From Rhyacophila brunnea (Eukaryota > Arthropoda > Insecta > Trichoptera > Rhyacophilidae): a stretch of DNA of 64,000 bases. The translations under genes were made by a program, and so were the position numbers. The notes below the pieces were generated by a model. The model ran no database searches. It was not told the DNA's origin and saw nothing but the letters and a program-made list of their open reading frames with translations. Below are positions 1-11,159 of the stretch, in pieces (positions within the stretch are counted from its first letter, which is position 1; every line of letters starts with the position of its first letter). The stretch spans positions 930,001 through 994,000 of the forward strand of contig JAGYXB010001104.1 in assembly GCA_022495005.1 (NCBI GenBank). Reading direction: 5' to 3'.

Positions 1-496
1 CGATATTACGACTGGTTTTTGTGTGAAGGACTAGTCTGACTTTGACAGATGATGAATAACAGGAATGCATATTATTTATAAATAACACTGATAGTTAATA
101 TATTTGATTTGAGAATTTTTTATAATTCAATTTGAAACGAGAAAGGGTGAATCAATATGTCAAGCAATCTGGGATCTGATTTTGACAGTTGAACAGTGAA
201 AAGATATGCTCAGGCTTTATTAATCTAAAGATGGCGGTGCACAGTGACATAAAAAGAAGATACCTAGATGATTTGATATTTTTACTTAATCCAAATAAGC
301 CATCGATTAATAAACTGCTTTTCAAATGTACTACCTACTGAGGAAGGAATTGAAATTGTCTTCATTACAGCCACCGTAGAAGGTAAAAGTCTTTCACCGT
401 GTGGTCGTCGTTATTTCATGAATTTATGTAAGTTTTTATTTATTTATGAAATGGCGAATATTCTAAAATGAGGCACAAATAGTTTCTGATGTTTTG
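1..496. other. non-coding, nothing recognised
   Basis: AT-rich sequence with stops in all frames. I see no exon, RNA gene or repeat shared with the rest of the window. Confidence 0.5.
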
Positions 497-730
497 CAGG
501 GCTCGAAATGGACCAGAACGCACCGGAGCGCCGTTCCGGGTCGTAAAATCGGCAACATTCTCGTTCTGTCTCATGGAAAAAATAATTTTACCATTTGAGC
601 TAAAATGGTCATAATATAACAAAAAATCATACACTTATTTTTTATAAAACACAAAATTAGATAACCATGTTAATATTTTCATAAAATTACCGAGCGCTCC
701 GGTTCGTAAAATTCTCCATTTCGAGTGCTG
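497..730. mobile_element. hAT-type MITE, CTCGAAATGG family, copy 1
   Basis: The ends are inverted repeats: the left reads CAGGGCTCGAAATGGACC, and the right ends in TCCATTTCGAGTGCTG. A second inverted block (GGAGCGCCGTTCCGG on the left, GAGCGCTCCGG on the right) lies inside. The flanking 8-mers (atgttttg and atttttgg) are an imperfect target duplication. Two other copies lie at 10857-11000 and 36681-36894. The element has no coding capacity, so it would need transposase from elsewhere. Confidence 0.75.
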
Positions 731-914
731 ATTTTTGGGTTTATTATTATGAATACAGTGTAATGGAAATAACGCTATAATATGACTACATATTTTTTGC
801 CTGCGGTACTATTACACAGTTATCTTATAATTCAATTTAGTTAACATGATGACAATAAATTATCATATTAATACTATCGACTGAAGGTACTTGATGGAAT
901 TTGAATTTAAATTT

Positions 915-1095
915 TAATGGATTAAAGCTCTGTACTATTCCATTTAAGTCAGTTATTTAATCAGTGTGCGTTTACCTTTACTTGGTCAGTGTGTGTTTAC
1001 CTTTGGTGAGTGTACACGACGCCTGAAGATGCCGAAAGGCGAAGCCCGGGTCGCAAAAAACCACTTAAATAGTACAGAACTTGAATCCATTAGAA
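915..1095. repeat. short inverted-repeat element (MITE-like)
   Basis: About 35 bp at the left (TAATGGATTAAAGCTCTGTA...) returns inverted at the right (...AGTACAGAACTTGAATCC). Between the arms a unit of about 21 bp containing CAGTGTGYGTTTACCTTT is repeated twice in tandem. No coding sequence. The superfamily is unknown. Confidence 0.55.
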
Positions 1096-2316
1096 TAAAT
1101 TATCAATTGGATGCGTGACTGAATTCACCAAACAAAATAATCGTTTTTGTGTAATAGACATTATGAATATAATTTTTTCACACATATCATTTTCCTTTCT
1201 TGTTTATTACGTATGTATGATGCAGGCTGTTTGAAAATAAAACAAATTATGAACCACAAAACAGATACATTAGGTAACATTGTGTTCCCAGTTCTAGACA
1301 ATAATAGTAATTTAATGCACCGATGCGAGATTAAAATGATATACCTATTATTTATATACTTCGGTGGCTATTGCGGGCTTCAGATGATAGCAACAATTAC
1401 TACTTACTCTGGCTACTATAGGTTAAATTCTTAAAACATAAGTACCAACCTACCTAGGTATCGTCTTAGAATTTTGACGGATAATAAATATTCTTCAGTG
1501 AAAAACCGTTTGTACGGAAAAAAATGGAAAGGAAAGTTAAATACAAAAAGGTGTCTACATTTTAATTTTGGATGGAAAATATATGTATGGGATAAGCCGA
1601 AAATAATATGTAACAAATTGGAACGTAAACAATTAAAAAAAAATGTAATGAAGTGTAAGAGTTAAAACACATTAATAATCGTTAAAAGTATTTCACCCAC
1701 AAGTAGTGGTACAGATACCTAGATATTATATCCTAGTTAAGTATGTTGGTAGGTACCTAATATATTTTTGATATTCTATATTCTTTTTTTTTGGGTTAAA
1801 TATAATATATAAATATAATTTTACAAGATACTTTACATTTAATGTGCTATTTACATTGTTTTGTTTGTCATTTTCATATGAGCATAATATGACACACACG
1901 CACAAAGAAATATGAAAATTATGACATTTAGATAATTAATAAAATTAACATCAATACAGTTTTGTTTTTAAAATAAAAACATTTTTCGCTAAACTAAAAC
2001 TAAATTAAAAATGTTGAAGAAAAATCCAGTATCTTCGATATTACAATATAACTTTTTATTTATTTTATTTGGCTCGTATTAATAAAACTGGCACTATATA
2101 GAAAGTAATATAGCATGTTAAAATAATTATTCGACAACTTTTATATAAGTACATTACGTAAGTATGTAAAAAAATCCAAAGTAACAAGTTAAACAAGGAA
2201 ATAATTATAAGTATAATTAGAGATAAAACACAATTAGGTATAATCATTTGAAACAATGAAAGTACAAACTTTACCTATCAAATATATAAATAAAAACAAT
2301 ATATTATATTAATTTG
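1096..2316. other. AT-rich non-coding stretch
   Basis: No convincing exon, RNA gene or shared repeat. Short open frames here are low-complexity Lys/Asn/Ile/Phe runs expected by chance in AT-rich DNA. Confidence 0.5.
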
Positions 2317-2387
2317 TTAAATTAAAATCGAACGAAATAAATAATAATAATTGGCAATTTTAAAAGACACTATGGGGATTCTATATT

Positions 2388-2474
2388 TATCGACCGCTAA
2401 AGTGATAAAAGTGCAAATACTTTGATACAAACCTATCCTAAGTTTGATAATATTTATCACTTTAGCGGTCGATA
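2388..2474. repeat. short palindromic MITE with CGACCGCTAAAGTGATA ends
   Basis: TATCGACCGCTAAAGTGATA at the left is matched by its reverse complement at the right. One arm of the same family recurs alone near 17606-17645. It would lie in the first intron of the gene starting at 2637. Confidence 0.65.
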
Positions 2475-2531
2475 AGTAGAGAATAGACCCGCATGTAGGT
2501 ATTAAGAGTATATTAAAATTTATTAACGTAC

Positions 2532-2637
2532 CATCAAAATCTTTCAGTAAAAGTTCGTTGATTTTTTTATCTACAGGTTTCACTTCGTACGGAAATTCAT
2601 TATTATTACAGATCATCTGACTGTCTTTATTGGCCAT
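2532..2637 (-). CDS. possible first coding exon of an unidentified gene
   Basis: On the minus strand an ATG in a good context (AAAATGG) opens 35 codons that look like real protein: hydrophilic, mixed composition, start MANKDSQM, end LLLKDFD. They run into the strong donor G|GTACGT. The frame continues beyond the donor only as AT-rich filler that crosses a MITE. No acceptor is visible just upstream of the ATG, so I take it as the start codon with 5' UTR above 2637. Later exons would lie below position 2400 or beyond the left edge; I could not find one. I do not recognise the protein. It could also be a chance open frame. Confidence 0.4.
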
Positions 2638-2639
2638 TT

Positions 2640-3789
2640 TCGCGGCGAATTAAATAATAATTAAACAATAGGAAACAACAGAAAAAGATGAAAAACTTCG
2701 TAGGTATTGTTGACGATGCTCACGAAACGTCGTCTATCGATGAACTGGAGACGGAAAGAAATTACAGAGTGCACCGGCGACAATATAACAAGAGAAAGTG
2801 GAAAAGGAATTTGGAAATTATTTGAGATTCGTTGGAGGTGGCAGTGATATAAAAACACGCGCAAGGTTGACAGCAATCAAGGGCGTTCGTATACCTATGG
2901 AAGGAATTTTATAATATTACTAAGTCAATCGTCACCGCCAGGTAATACAATTAAGAAGACACTCGTAGGTAGGTAAGTACAACTAATTAAAGGCCAAAGA
3001 CCGGGCGTCACCGTAATGCAACGAAAGTTAGTCCCGTTAGTGATATGTTTTATCTATAGGTTGATAAAACATAGTACCTAAGTACGTAGATATCGGAGAT
3101 GTTGAAGAAAACCTGTGAAAATGAATCAACTAAAACCGCAGAAGGCTTCATATTCTGGAAGCAGCGGCGATTTTCTTTTACGCAGATGAACATTCGATTC
3201 GTCAGAAGTTTTGAAAGGGGACGTCAAAACAATTCAAACCGATTATACATAAATTGTTCCAAAATATAAAAAAAAAATGGATATTTTACTCAAATTGGGT
3301 ATAAAATATTACCGAACAAAGCACAACGAAATCTCTACAACTTACTTAAAAGCAGCACATGATAATATAACCAATCAAACAGATATGGTTTTTTACAGAA
3401 AAAATAATCCACCTCACCTCAATAATAATCATTTTTAGTCAATATGTAGGCGGCCTCAAAGTCGGTAAGTATGTCGGGCCGCCACGTCCCTAAGCCAGCC
3501 ACTGCCTGGAACAAGATTTAACATCTATGCTAGGTATGGTATTTTATATATATATTTTTTAGTGGTATGTACCTATGTTTACTGGTCGTTAATTTAGTCT
3601 GGTTATACATAAAGCAGCCAGTCCATAATAAATGACCAAAAATGAGTTATCGTCATTAATAATAATCTAATATTTTTACTACGTTCCACATATTAAATCA
3701 CACAGGCCTCCTTTATGCAAAAAAAATGTACAAATCTTAAAGACAATTTCAATGATCGGTTAAGGGGGATGCTTATACTATCAGAGGCG
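2640..3789. other. non-coding; possible upstream region of the 2637 exon
   Basis: No exon or RNA gene recognised. Near 3480-3510 a GC-richer stretch, read in reverse, begins CAGTGGCTGGCTTAGGG. That resembles a hAT terminus, but I could not find its partner. Confidence 0.4.
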
Positions 3790-3905
3790 AAAAGAGGCAC
3801 CTAACGGAAAAATACGAAGCTTGCAATTTGAGATTTTTTTTGATAATTTACAATTTCAACTGTAGTAATTAATAAATATGTATCTGAAAACACTAAAAAG
3901 ATTTT
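3790..3905. repeat. dispersed repeat A, copy 1
   Basis: The stretch around AGCTTGCAATTTGAGA and TGATAATTTACAATTT recurs in inverse orientation at about 41155-41245. Extent is estimated by eye. Confidence 0.6.
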
Positions 3906-4265
3906 TTATTTTTTTTTAAAATTTAAAGATAAACTGGCAATTGTAATAAAATGTTATAAAATGTGAATTCGTTGAATGATCCCATCTTATTACCTATTAC
4001 ATCTTATTTTATATTTATCATTCAAATTTAGTTTATTAAGTTTTTTCTTATGCACAAATGTTGTTGAATAATTCATAGTATTAATGTGTTTTATATATTT
4101 TATTTTAAAGAAAGCATCGATGTTTTCTAAAAAATTAAAATGCGTAAGTTTAACTTCAATTCAAAAAAATAAAACTTTTCAATATTTTTAAATATATCGG
4201 CGTCAATTAATTAAAACACTTTAAAATATAAATTATCAATAAATTGCGAACTTCAAATTTTTCAC

Positions 4266-4365
4266 ACTGCCGTTAACCTTAGTTTTAGATAGGGGGGCCC
4301 GCCAACGATCTTGGCCTGGGGGCCCCGCTCTAGGATGTGGGGGCCATGATCTCATCCGTTAAAAA
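4266..4365. repeat. dispersed repeat B, copy 1
   Basis: CACTGCCGTTAACCTTAG followed by GGGGGCC-rich sequence and GGATGTGGG. Related sequence occurs at about 24655-24750 and, inverted, at about 38040-38110. The other two copies sit inside hAT elements. Confidence 0.5.
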
Positions 4366-5616
4366 TTATGTAATATTTTAGCAAGTGGAGTATTTTTTAC
4401 GTAATAAAGTAAGTAGGTACATCAAAACATATTATATTTTATTAAAAAAAATGCCTGGCCACTATCTGTAGAATACAAACTCTATAATTTTCAATGAACA
4501 AGCGGTTTTTAAAATCTCTTTAGAATATTATTTACTGGTGGTTTTAAAACAAAGTTTTTGGTTAATTCTATATTGATATATCGATATTGAGTTATTTCAG
4601 GCACGCACACAAGGGGGGTTCGGGTCGGGAGTGTCTGGGTATGTAGAATATACCATGAAAATCGCGGTGGTGTCAGGGATTGGTGACGAAAAGCTAAAAG
4701 GTAAGTGGAGTAAATGTGGAAATCATATTTTTTTCGATTCCATACCATTTTTCTGTGGTTTATGAACTCACTTTCAAAACGACACTAAGATAACTAGTAA
4801 TTATCGAGTTCTACCACGTAAACGCCAATTCAATTATTGATAAGCTATAAGGTAAATGTACCGGTAGTTGACCTTTTATCAATAAAATTCCCAAAATAAG
4901 AAACATAGACGCGGGATTGCTCTAAATTGTAAAGTTCAGACAAGTGAAGCCATCTGTGGTCGGATTGAGGAACTAACACATCACCATATGTCATAGGAGC
5001 GTCATAGCAGCTATTTGAAAACAACACATCACGCCCTAAGCATTTTATTTTTAATTTCTTAATTAAATTGTTAAGGATATCAGTGGATGTAAGCCTATGG
5101 CAATTTATTGACTTCATAATATCAAGTTAATGCATTACGGGCAGTCATAATATTGAAGTATCGAGATCATTTGTAATTTTTAAGTTATATTTTCAAGGAA
5201 GCAAGTTTGTGGGGGGTCAACTACTCAAACTTTTTTAAATATTTTTTCAGTAGTTGACCAGGGTGGTCAACTACTAGATAAATTAAATAAAATTATATCA
5301 CTTAGTTTTGAACAATTTTTACATTCATTAGTATGGAACGATGATTATTTATTAATTATAAGTGTCTAGGGTGGTTCTATCCAGTAGATGACCTAAGGGT
5401 CAACTATTTTTTTTGTATATTTTCAGCAACGGGTTTATGTTTTTTTTCTTCGAAAAACAAAACTTTCTTGAATTATAGCCCTGAATATATAGCAACTGAA
5501 TTAAGCAGGCCAACAATAGCCGACAACTTACAGGGCATCACGGAGGATTTACTTTGGTCATTATACTCTTTTGTTATTTTGTATGTATGGTTTGGTCATT
5601 TGGCCGCCCCTAGGGA

Positions 5617-6723
5617 AGCAGGGTCTTAGCCAAAAAAGGAAACAAGACAGTGTACCAGCAGGTAAATGCTGACGATAAAGAATGCATAACCGTCATAGTA
5701 ACAGGGAGTGTCAGTGGGGCTGTCACACCAACGACAGTCCTCTACAAGTACAAAAGAATTCCTCAAGAAATTTCCGAAAATGTGGACTTTGTCCATGGAG
5801 CCCTCAAGCTGTAACAGTACCAGAAGAATCTGAAAGTGTGCCTTCAATGGTTATATCAGAGGAACGCAAGCGGTATTTAGAGAGAGAATTGCAGTTCCTC
5901 AGTAAAAACATTAATGAGGAAAATCTTGAATCATTCCGCAAAAACAACGAACCTGATCAAGATGACAAGTCACTGTTAGCACTGTTTCCACTGTGGCGAG
6001 AAGTAAAAAATGAGTTGGAAAATATCATTCCACCTGAGCCGGTCAGACTCATCGATGAGGCATTGCAAGAAGAGGAATCCGGTGATATGATGTCTTTGGC
6101 CGCCTGGAATATTATGAATTATTATGATGTTTCATCTCCAATCGCTAGGGCACCTGTGGCTGGTCTAACGACTTGTTATGGTGATTCGTCTCCAATCGCC
6201 AGTGCACCTGAGGCTGGTATAAGGATTTGTAATGATACTTCGTCTCCAATCGCCAGTCAACCCGTGGCTGGTCCATCAAATGTTCGTAGTCCATTCAAGA
6301 GAGATTTTTTTCTTCCCCGGTGAAGGGGAAGAAAAATTCAAGAAGAAAGCAAAAAGAGAAAAAACCCCCACCAGTGTTTCCGGTAAACTGTGCCAGGAGT
6401 ATTTCCTAAACAAAGAGAGGAAGAAAGAAGAAATGGAACGGTTGAAAAAAGAACGAGCTGCAGAGAGGCAAAGAAAGAAAGAACTGAATGAGCAAGCAAA
6501 GGAAGAAAAAAAAATGGGGAAATTGAAAGCAGTCAAGAAGAAAATGCGTTTTTCTTCTGAGTCTTCTAACCCAAGTGTTGACATTTCAGACTCAGCGGAG
6601 AGTGAATGGCATGAGTCTAGTGATGAAAGCTTTAAGCCTAAAACTCGATGGCTGCCCGTTATAAAAGTCATTAATGAACATTATAATAATACTTCCCGAG
6701 GAAAATCGTCCATATTTCTAAAG
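5617..6723 (+). pseudogene. broken Tigger/jerky-like DDE transposase
   Basis: The reading begins in the frame of 5617 with SRVLAKKGNKTVYQ and continues to CITVIVTG and VLYKYKRIPQEI. This matches the middle of Tigger-type DDE domains, where a Lys-rich strand precedes 'ITVL..G.A.G...P'. At about 5765 it passes into a second frame giving NFRKCGLCPWSPQAV, the block normally close to the end of the DDE domain, so most of the catalytic domain has been deleted. Next come an acidic tail and an 18-residue unit (SSPIA.APVAG) repeated three times. A run of seven T near 6304-6310 marks another frameshift into a Lys/Glu/Arg-rich coiled region (EEMERLKKERAAERQRKKE). Beyond the stop, another frame (6750-6860) has KWPERPDVLSYEWK, like the C-terminus of the same family. 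The N-terminal DNA-binding part was not found. Confidence 0.75.
6132..6275 (+). repeat. 54-bp tandem repeat inside the transposase tail
   Basis: TCTCCAATCGC starts at 6135, 6189 and 6243. Each unit encodes SSPIA followed by two residues, then P.AG. It is in frame with the surrounding relic. Confidence 0.85.
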
Positions 6724-7248
6724 TAAAAGCTACTATTTTCATCGATGCAAAAGTGCGGGAGACTATGGAAATGGCCAGAGCGACCCGATGTACTTAGCTA
6801 TGAATGGAAGGCGGTAGTATCCCACATAAATGACCCGACACAAGTAAGCAAAACTCGTAATTTATAACAGACCCTTTCTTAATTTTTGTCTTGTCATATT
6901 AATTAACACATTTGAAACATTATGAGTAGACTTGCTTTGCCATCATTCGGTCTAATGCTAAACGTTAATCGTTATTTTTGTTGAATTTTTTTCTTAAATG
7001 GTCAACTACTGGTACGTTTACCTTAATGATTTTCTCCTGATGTTGAAGACTGATGAGCGCTAATAAAAATGATTTCACACTTTTAAAACCCATCTATTTA
7101 AATTGCCTAACTTTTTAAAGTTGTTTGTACTTGGTTCGTACAAGTTATGCTACCGATCTGTCATTCTTCTTACGAATAGTTACTAATACGTGAAACACAT
7201 TGATTATAAATATTATATAGCAAATATTATCAGGTGGCAGTACCACCT

Positions 7249-7701
7249 GTTAAAAGTTCAAAAGTGTGCTCCCTGTTTCTTTCTCTCTCATACGTTTACG
7301 TGTGTTCTGTCTTACTATCTTCGTTCTAGTGTTTCAGACTAATTATTTGTCTGTGAGCTGCTGCATCAGCCTGGGTGAGTCTTTGTAGCTTGCTGATTTT
7401 GCAGAGTACGCCATCGCTGGCCTCGTTCATTTGTCAAGCAGCGACACTTCGCTGATGGTTCTTCCTCAACCATAATGTTTCTACTCTGCGATTGATTGTG
7501 TATGTTGACTAAGGTTACAGTAGGTTACAGCACCATAGGGTATTATAATTATTATATATCTATCAAACTATTATGGTAGTATCATTCGTTTTCGAAATAA
7601 ACGATTCCTCTGATTTTTCAAATTTATAATTTGCGTGCGTGTATGTTTAATATGCCTTCTTCCCTGTCTACTCTTCGCATGTTTTCTCTCATGCGTTACA
7701 G
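7249..7701 (+). repeat. possible solo LTR
   Basis: A block of different composition from its flanks, starting TGTTAAAAG and ending GTTACA. It contains a TATA-like stretch (about 7540-7560) and an AATAAA signal near 7600 followed by T/G-rich sequence, the order expected of an LTR. I found no target duplication and no second copy, so this could be an unrelated promoter-like sequence. Confidence 0.3.
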
Positions 7702-8533
7702 GTAGGTAATTCAAGACAATTAATATATAAGGTGATTATATAAAATGGTCACAGGGTGAAACCACCACTTGGATTAGTAGTTAGCGATTCGTTGAATAGC
7801 TATTTTAAAAGATGAAGAGGAAAAAGATACGATTAAAGCATATTATATTTTTTCCATTAAACACGTAGGTACATGTTGATTGAAAAAAATAACAAATTGA
7901 AAATCCCCACTTTGATGGTGTAACGTGCTACGGTGGGCGGCTGTGTAGGTACATGGGTACTTTATTTTGGGGTCAGGCAAATAATTTGTTAGTCACCATT
8001 CAAGTAAAATTCTTGCATTTACGAACAGTTAATAAGATATTCATATGACAAATAAATGGGTTGGTAACTTACTCGTAATTTACCGTATTTTGTTTGATTT
8101 AAAATGTGCGTTTGCAAATTTAGCGTGAGCTGTCTTGGGCCCCTCTCTCATGTTAAATAATAACAATACGCATGATGCGGATTAGTTTGATATTAATAAA
8201 ATCGGTTAAGTTTCAATAAATAAAACCATTAGTATGTAAATCGGTATTTTCTAGATGTTTTGAACCAAGGATTGAACGAATAGCAAAAATATTCGTTCAG
8301 ATGTCAGAGATAGTTAATTTTGAACTATGCTCCGTTTTTAGAGTCTTGGCAATGGAAAGCATCATTACAGTTATTCATTTTATTGGTACTACAACTCCTG
8401 GTGGATTTTGGTCTCCTCAAAAAAACCTTTCTCCGTACCGGTTTTTTAACCGAACGGACCAACAGAAGTTATCTTATAGCTACCATCATTTAAATTTTGC
8501 AGAAAGGTTGCATACTTCGACCATATTCTCCCC

Positions 8534-8923
8534 CAGTGACGTCCCTAGACAAAATGCCGCCCTTGGACAGCGCCAAAATGCCGCCCCATTTTTGAATACA
8601 GTATTTTTTATCATTCGTGCATGTGTCGTTTCATATGAATATAATATGTCGGTCACCAAGGACGTCGAAGGGAAACGGAAGTAAATTAGACATCGCGAAC
8701 TCGACAAAAAATTAGAGTCCTGTTAAACCTTTTATGTCAATTAATACACTTTGTTTCCAACCAGTGAGCTGAATTTTTTTTAATGGAAAGATATTTTCGT
8801 TATTAATAAGTTTAGTTGCTATTTCTATATTATATACCAAACAATTCTCATCGATTTGCCACCCTTCGAGTAACTGCCGCTCCAAGCGACGCTCAATCTG
8901 CCTACCCCCACGGGACGTCACTG
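8534..8923 (-). mobile_element. hAT MITE, CAGTGACGTCCC family, copy 1
   Basis: Both ends read CAGTGACGTCCC inwards. The element is flanked by an exact 8-bp duplication, TTCTCCCC, at 8526-8533 and 8924-8931. A longer relative in inverse orientation lies at 41366-42212; the two share the stretches around AAAATGCCGCCC and CAGCTCACTGATTGG. The 390-bp copy carries no transposase. An open frame of 127 codons that runs into it from 8301 is not a gene. Confidence 0.9.
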
Positions 8924-9783
8924 TTCTCCCCTATGATAAGTATGATTTACTCCAGCTCATAATGCAAGGAAATTTAGAGGGCAGCGCAGCAGTAGACACT
9001 CAGCTAAGAATGTAGCATCAAAATAAGAAGGCTTTGGATCTTGGGGGCATCAGCCGTGTGGTTAAATTTTCTCAGCCCAGTTAGCACTAATGGACCTGGT
9101 AATCTACGGGTTATTCACAGGGAACTCAGAAATAATGGGAACTGAAATACCCAACCGGTAAGGTTATGCAGGCAACCGATCTCGAGTACTATAATATACC
9201 GATGTAATTGAATTATTATCTGAATTATAAACATTCATTTGAAATTGTATGCAACGATACATTTTATTTTGATAACATTAAATTATTGCATTTTCAGCAC
9301 CTAGTGTTTATACAATTTATAGAAAACAATAATAATTGCACAATATCTTAGGTATACATAATATCGATTTAAATTTAAAAAGTAGGTGAAGTCATAAAAA
9401 TGTTTTATAGTTCTAGTTTAGTATAATTGGATCTTACAATACAACTACAATAACAAATAATTATTGTTATCGACATAACATGGTCCACCATTGTCGTTTT
9501 GTTTGTAATAGTAATCTTCTGTGGATGGATCCATGTGTAATTTTTGGGGAAGCATTTTTACTGTTTCATCGAAACTTACGACGCCTGCACCGCGATTTCC
9601 TAACTATCGACTCGTGTGTCACCAGACGACATGACGTAATTGTGACGTCAGCCAATACACGCTCGAGGCATGCCGCCCAGCGTACAGTGCTCACCATAGA
9701 TATTATTATGATGAAACACCTATATGTGTATGGTGACAATGAATAACGCCGCTGTCTGACCAGCGTTATTTTCTCGAATGCTA

Positions 9784-10141
9784 TTATGAGGTTGTTCCTA
9801 CACGCAAACACTTTTCCAAATGCACATCAGTGATTCGTGTTCTCACTCGGGATTTGATATGCTTCATCCGACTAAAAAGCTGTTCACCCGTGAGTGTTTC
9901 CAAATAGCGAAGTCGTCATTAGAGCATATTATTTGTAAAATGCAGGAAATTTCTCCTTGTCCAAATATGTTTTGTAAAACTCTTCCAAACCAACCTGATG
10001 GAATTTCTCCTTTAACTGTTCATCGCAACATATTTCACAATATTCCATTTGTAAATTTCCCGGTAATAAATTCACGTCTACGGAGAATAGCGTTTCAAAT
10101 GCAGCAAAAAGCACACGGAGCTTTTTAAAACTTTGAGCCAA
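9784..10141 (-). pseudogene. hAT transposase C-terminal relic
   Basis: The minus-strand frame from 10141 reads LFAAFETLFSVDVNLLPGNL, then EYCEICCDEQLKEKF and FYKTYLDKEKFPAF. This is the block preceding the dimerisation domain in the hAT group that includes EPM2AIP1- and GTF2IRD2-like proteins. After one frameshift near 9925 it continues TGEQLFSRMKHIKSRVR and TDVHLEKCLRV, the hAT dimerisation motif, to a stop at 9784. The N-terminal half, with the BED finger and catalytic residues, is missing. On the 5' side (10205-10275) lies GGTGGCCAACC plus GGGCCGC-type sequence resembling a degraded hAT end. Confidence 0.8.
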
Positions 10142-10856
10142 TATCGAATCTCAATTTGCGTAATTAGCACATCTAGCATCAGCATTGGATATTATTTTCA
10201 TTTTCTCACTGCTCCACGGGCCACAAGTTGACACCCGGTGGGCCGCATGCGGCCCGCGGGTTGGCCACCCACGATGTAGACCGTACAATGTATCTACGTT
10301 AAATTTGATAGCAATGTTTGCAGACGTGGAAAATTGGAACAGATGTTTAGAGACATTTGTATAATCTGTTTACGGACAGCTATATTTGGGTCTGAACTAG
10401 GCTTAAAATGCCATCTATTTCAGTGTTTCGAAACCTTGTTTGTGTGGAGAAACCCTCGAAATATTTTGTAAAAAAATCTTATCGATACATCGTCAACCCA
10501 TTGTATCTTGCTGTAAGTACATATATGAAAATAGATGTTCTTTAATATGTGTTGATTATCTCTTTTTTCAGTAGACTTCGCTACAATCACATTGACTATC
10601 CTTCCTACCCGGAATTCTACTCTTCCAATAACAACAAAATCGAACATTTAGCTACATTTGTATTCAATCTTGAAACTCGACTAATACTCAAAAGTAATAA
10701 ATCATCATTTACAATAATATATACTATAACGACAGGTTTGTTGGGGATCGAAAAACTAACATTTTCATTAATAACGATCACCCAAAAATCTGCCTGTGCT
10801 ACGAGCTTTCAGAACCAACGGTTGGGACTCGCTTATCTACAATATGGTACCTAGTT

Positions 10857-11000
10857 CAGGATTCTAAATGGGCCGGAGCGCCGTTCCGGTTCATAACACA
10901 CTTATTTCTATAACATACCCATAAAATTAGATAAATAAATTAATATTTTCGTAAAATTACCGAGCGCTCCGGTTCGTAAAATTTTCCATTTCAAGCACTG
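10857..11000. mobile_element. hAT-type MITE, CTCGAAATGG family, copy 2
   Basis: GGCCGGAGCGCCGTTCCGG near the left and CGAGCGCTCCGGTTCG near the right match copies at 497-730 and 36681-36894. The terminal CAGG...CACTG are present but mutated. The 6-mer CTAGTT flanks both sides. At 144 bp it is shorter than the other copies. Confidence 0.7.
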
Positions 11001-11159
11001 CTAGTTGTTTGGTAGTAGTAGGGATATAAATGATATAATTATAATTTACATAATGTATGCATACATGTAGGTACATATACTAAAATAATGTCGTTAGTAT
11101 CATAGAATATACGATTTTACACGTCATAGTGTTAAAATGTATGTATTATCACTACTAAC

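Larger units (their letters stand above)
4850..7023 (+). mobile_element. Tigger/pogo-like DNA transposon, both ends present
   Basis: The left end reads AGGTAAATGTACCGGTAG and continues TTGACC. The right end is its inverse with two changes. Both ends are flanked by TA (4848-4849 and 7024-7025), the target duplication of the Tc1/mariner/pogo group. The core GGTCAACTACT recurs inside the left part at 5215-5225 and 5265-5275, inverted at 5249-5259, and imperfectly near 5397, so it probably marks transposase-binding sites. The only coding matter is a broken DDE transposase. The element is 2174 bp and must be inactive by itself. Confidence 0.85.

Noticed and set aside
4845..5117. 90-codon minus-strand frame ending in the left inverted repeat
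   Set aside because: Runs through the transposon end, with no motif or splice site. I could not support it as a captured exon.
6276..6671. 131-codon minus-strand frame rich in Phe/Ser
   Set aside because: Antisense shadow of the Lys/Glu-rich tail of the transposase relic.
8301..8684. 127-codon plus-strand open frame
   Set aside because: Its second half lies in a hAT MITE and the rest has no protein-like features.
9480..9811. Overlapping 80-88 codon frames on both strands
   Set aside because: No motif. The region is the 3' flank of a hAT relic.
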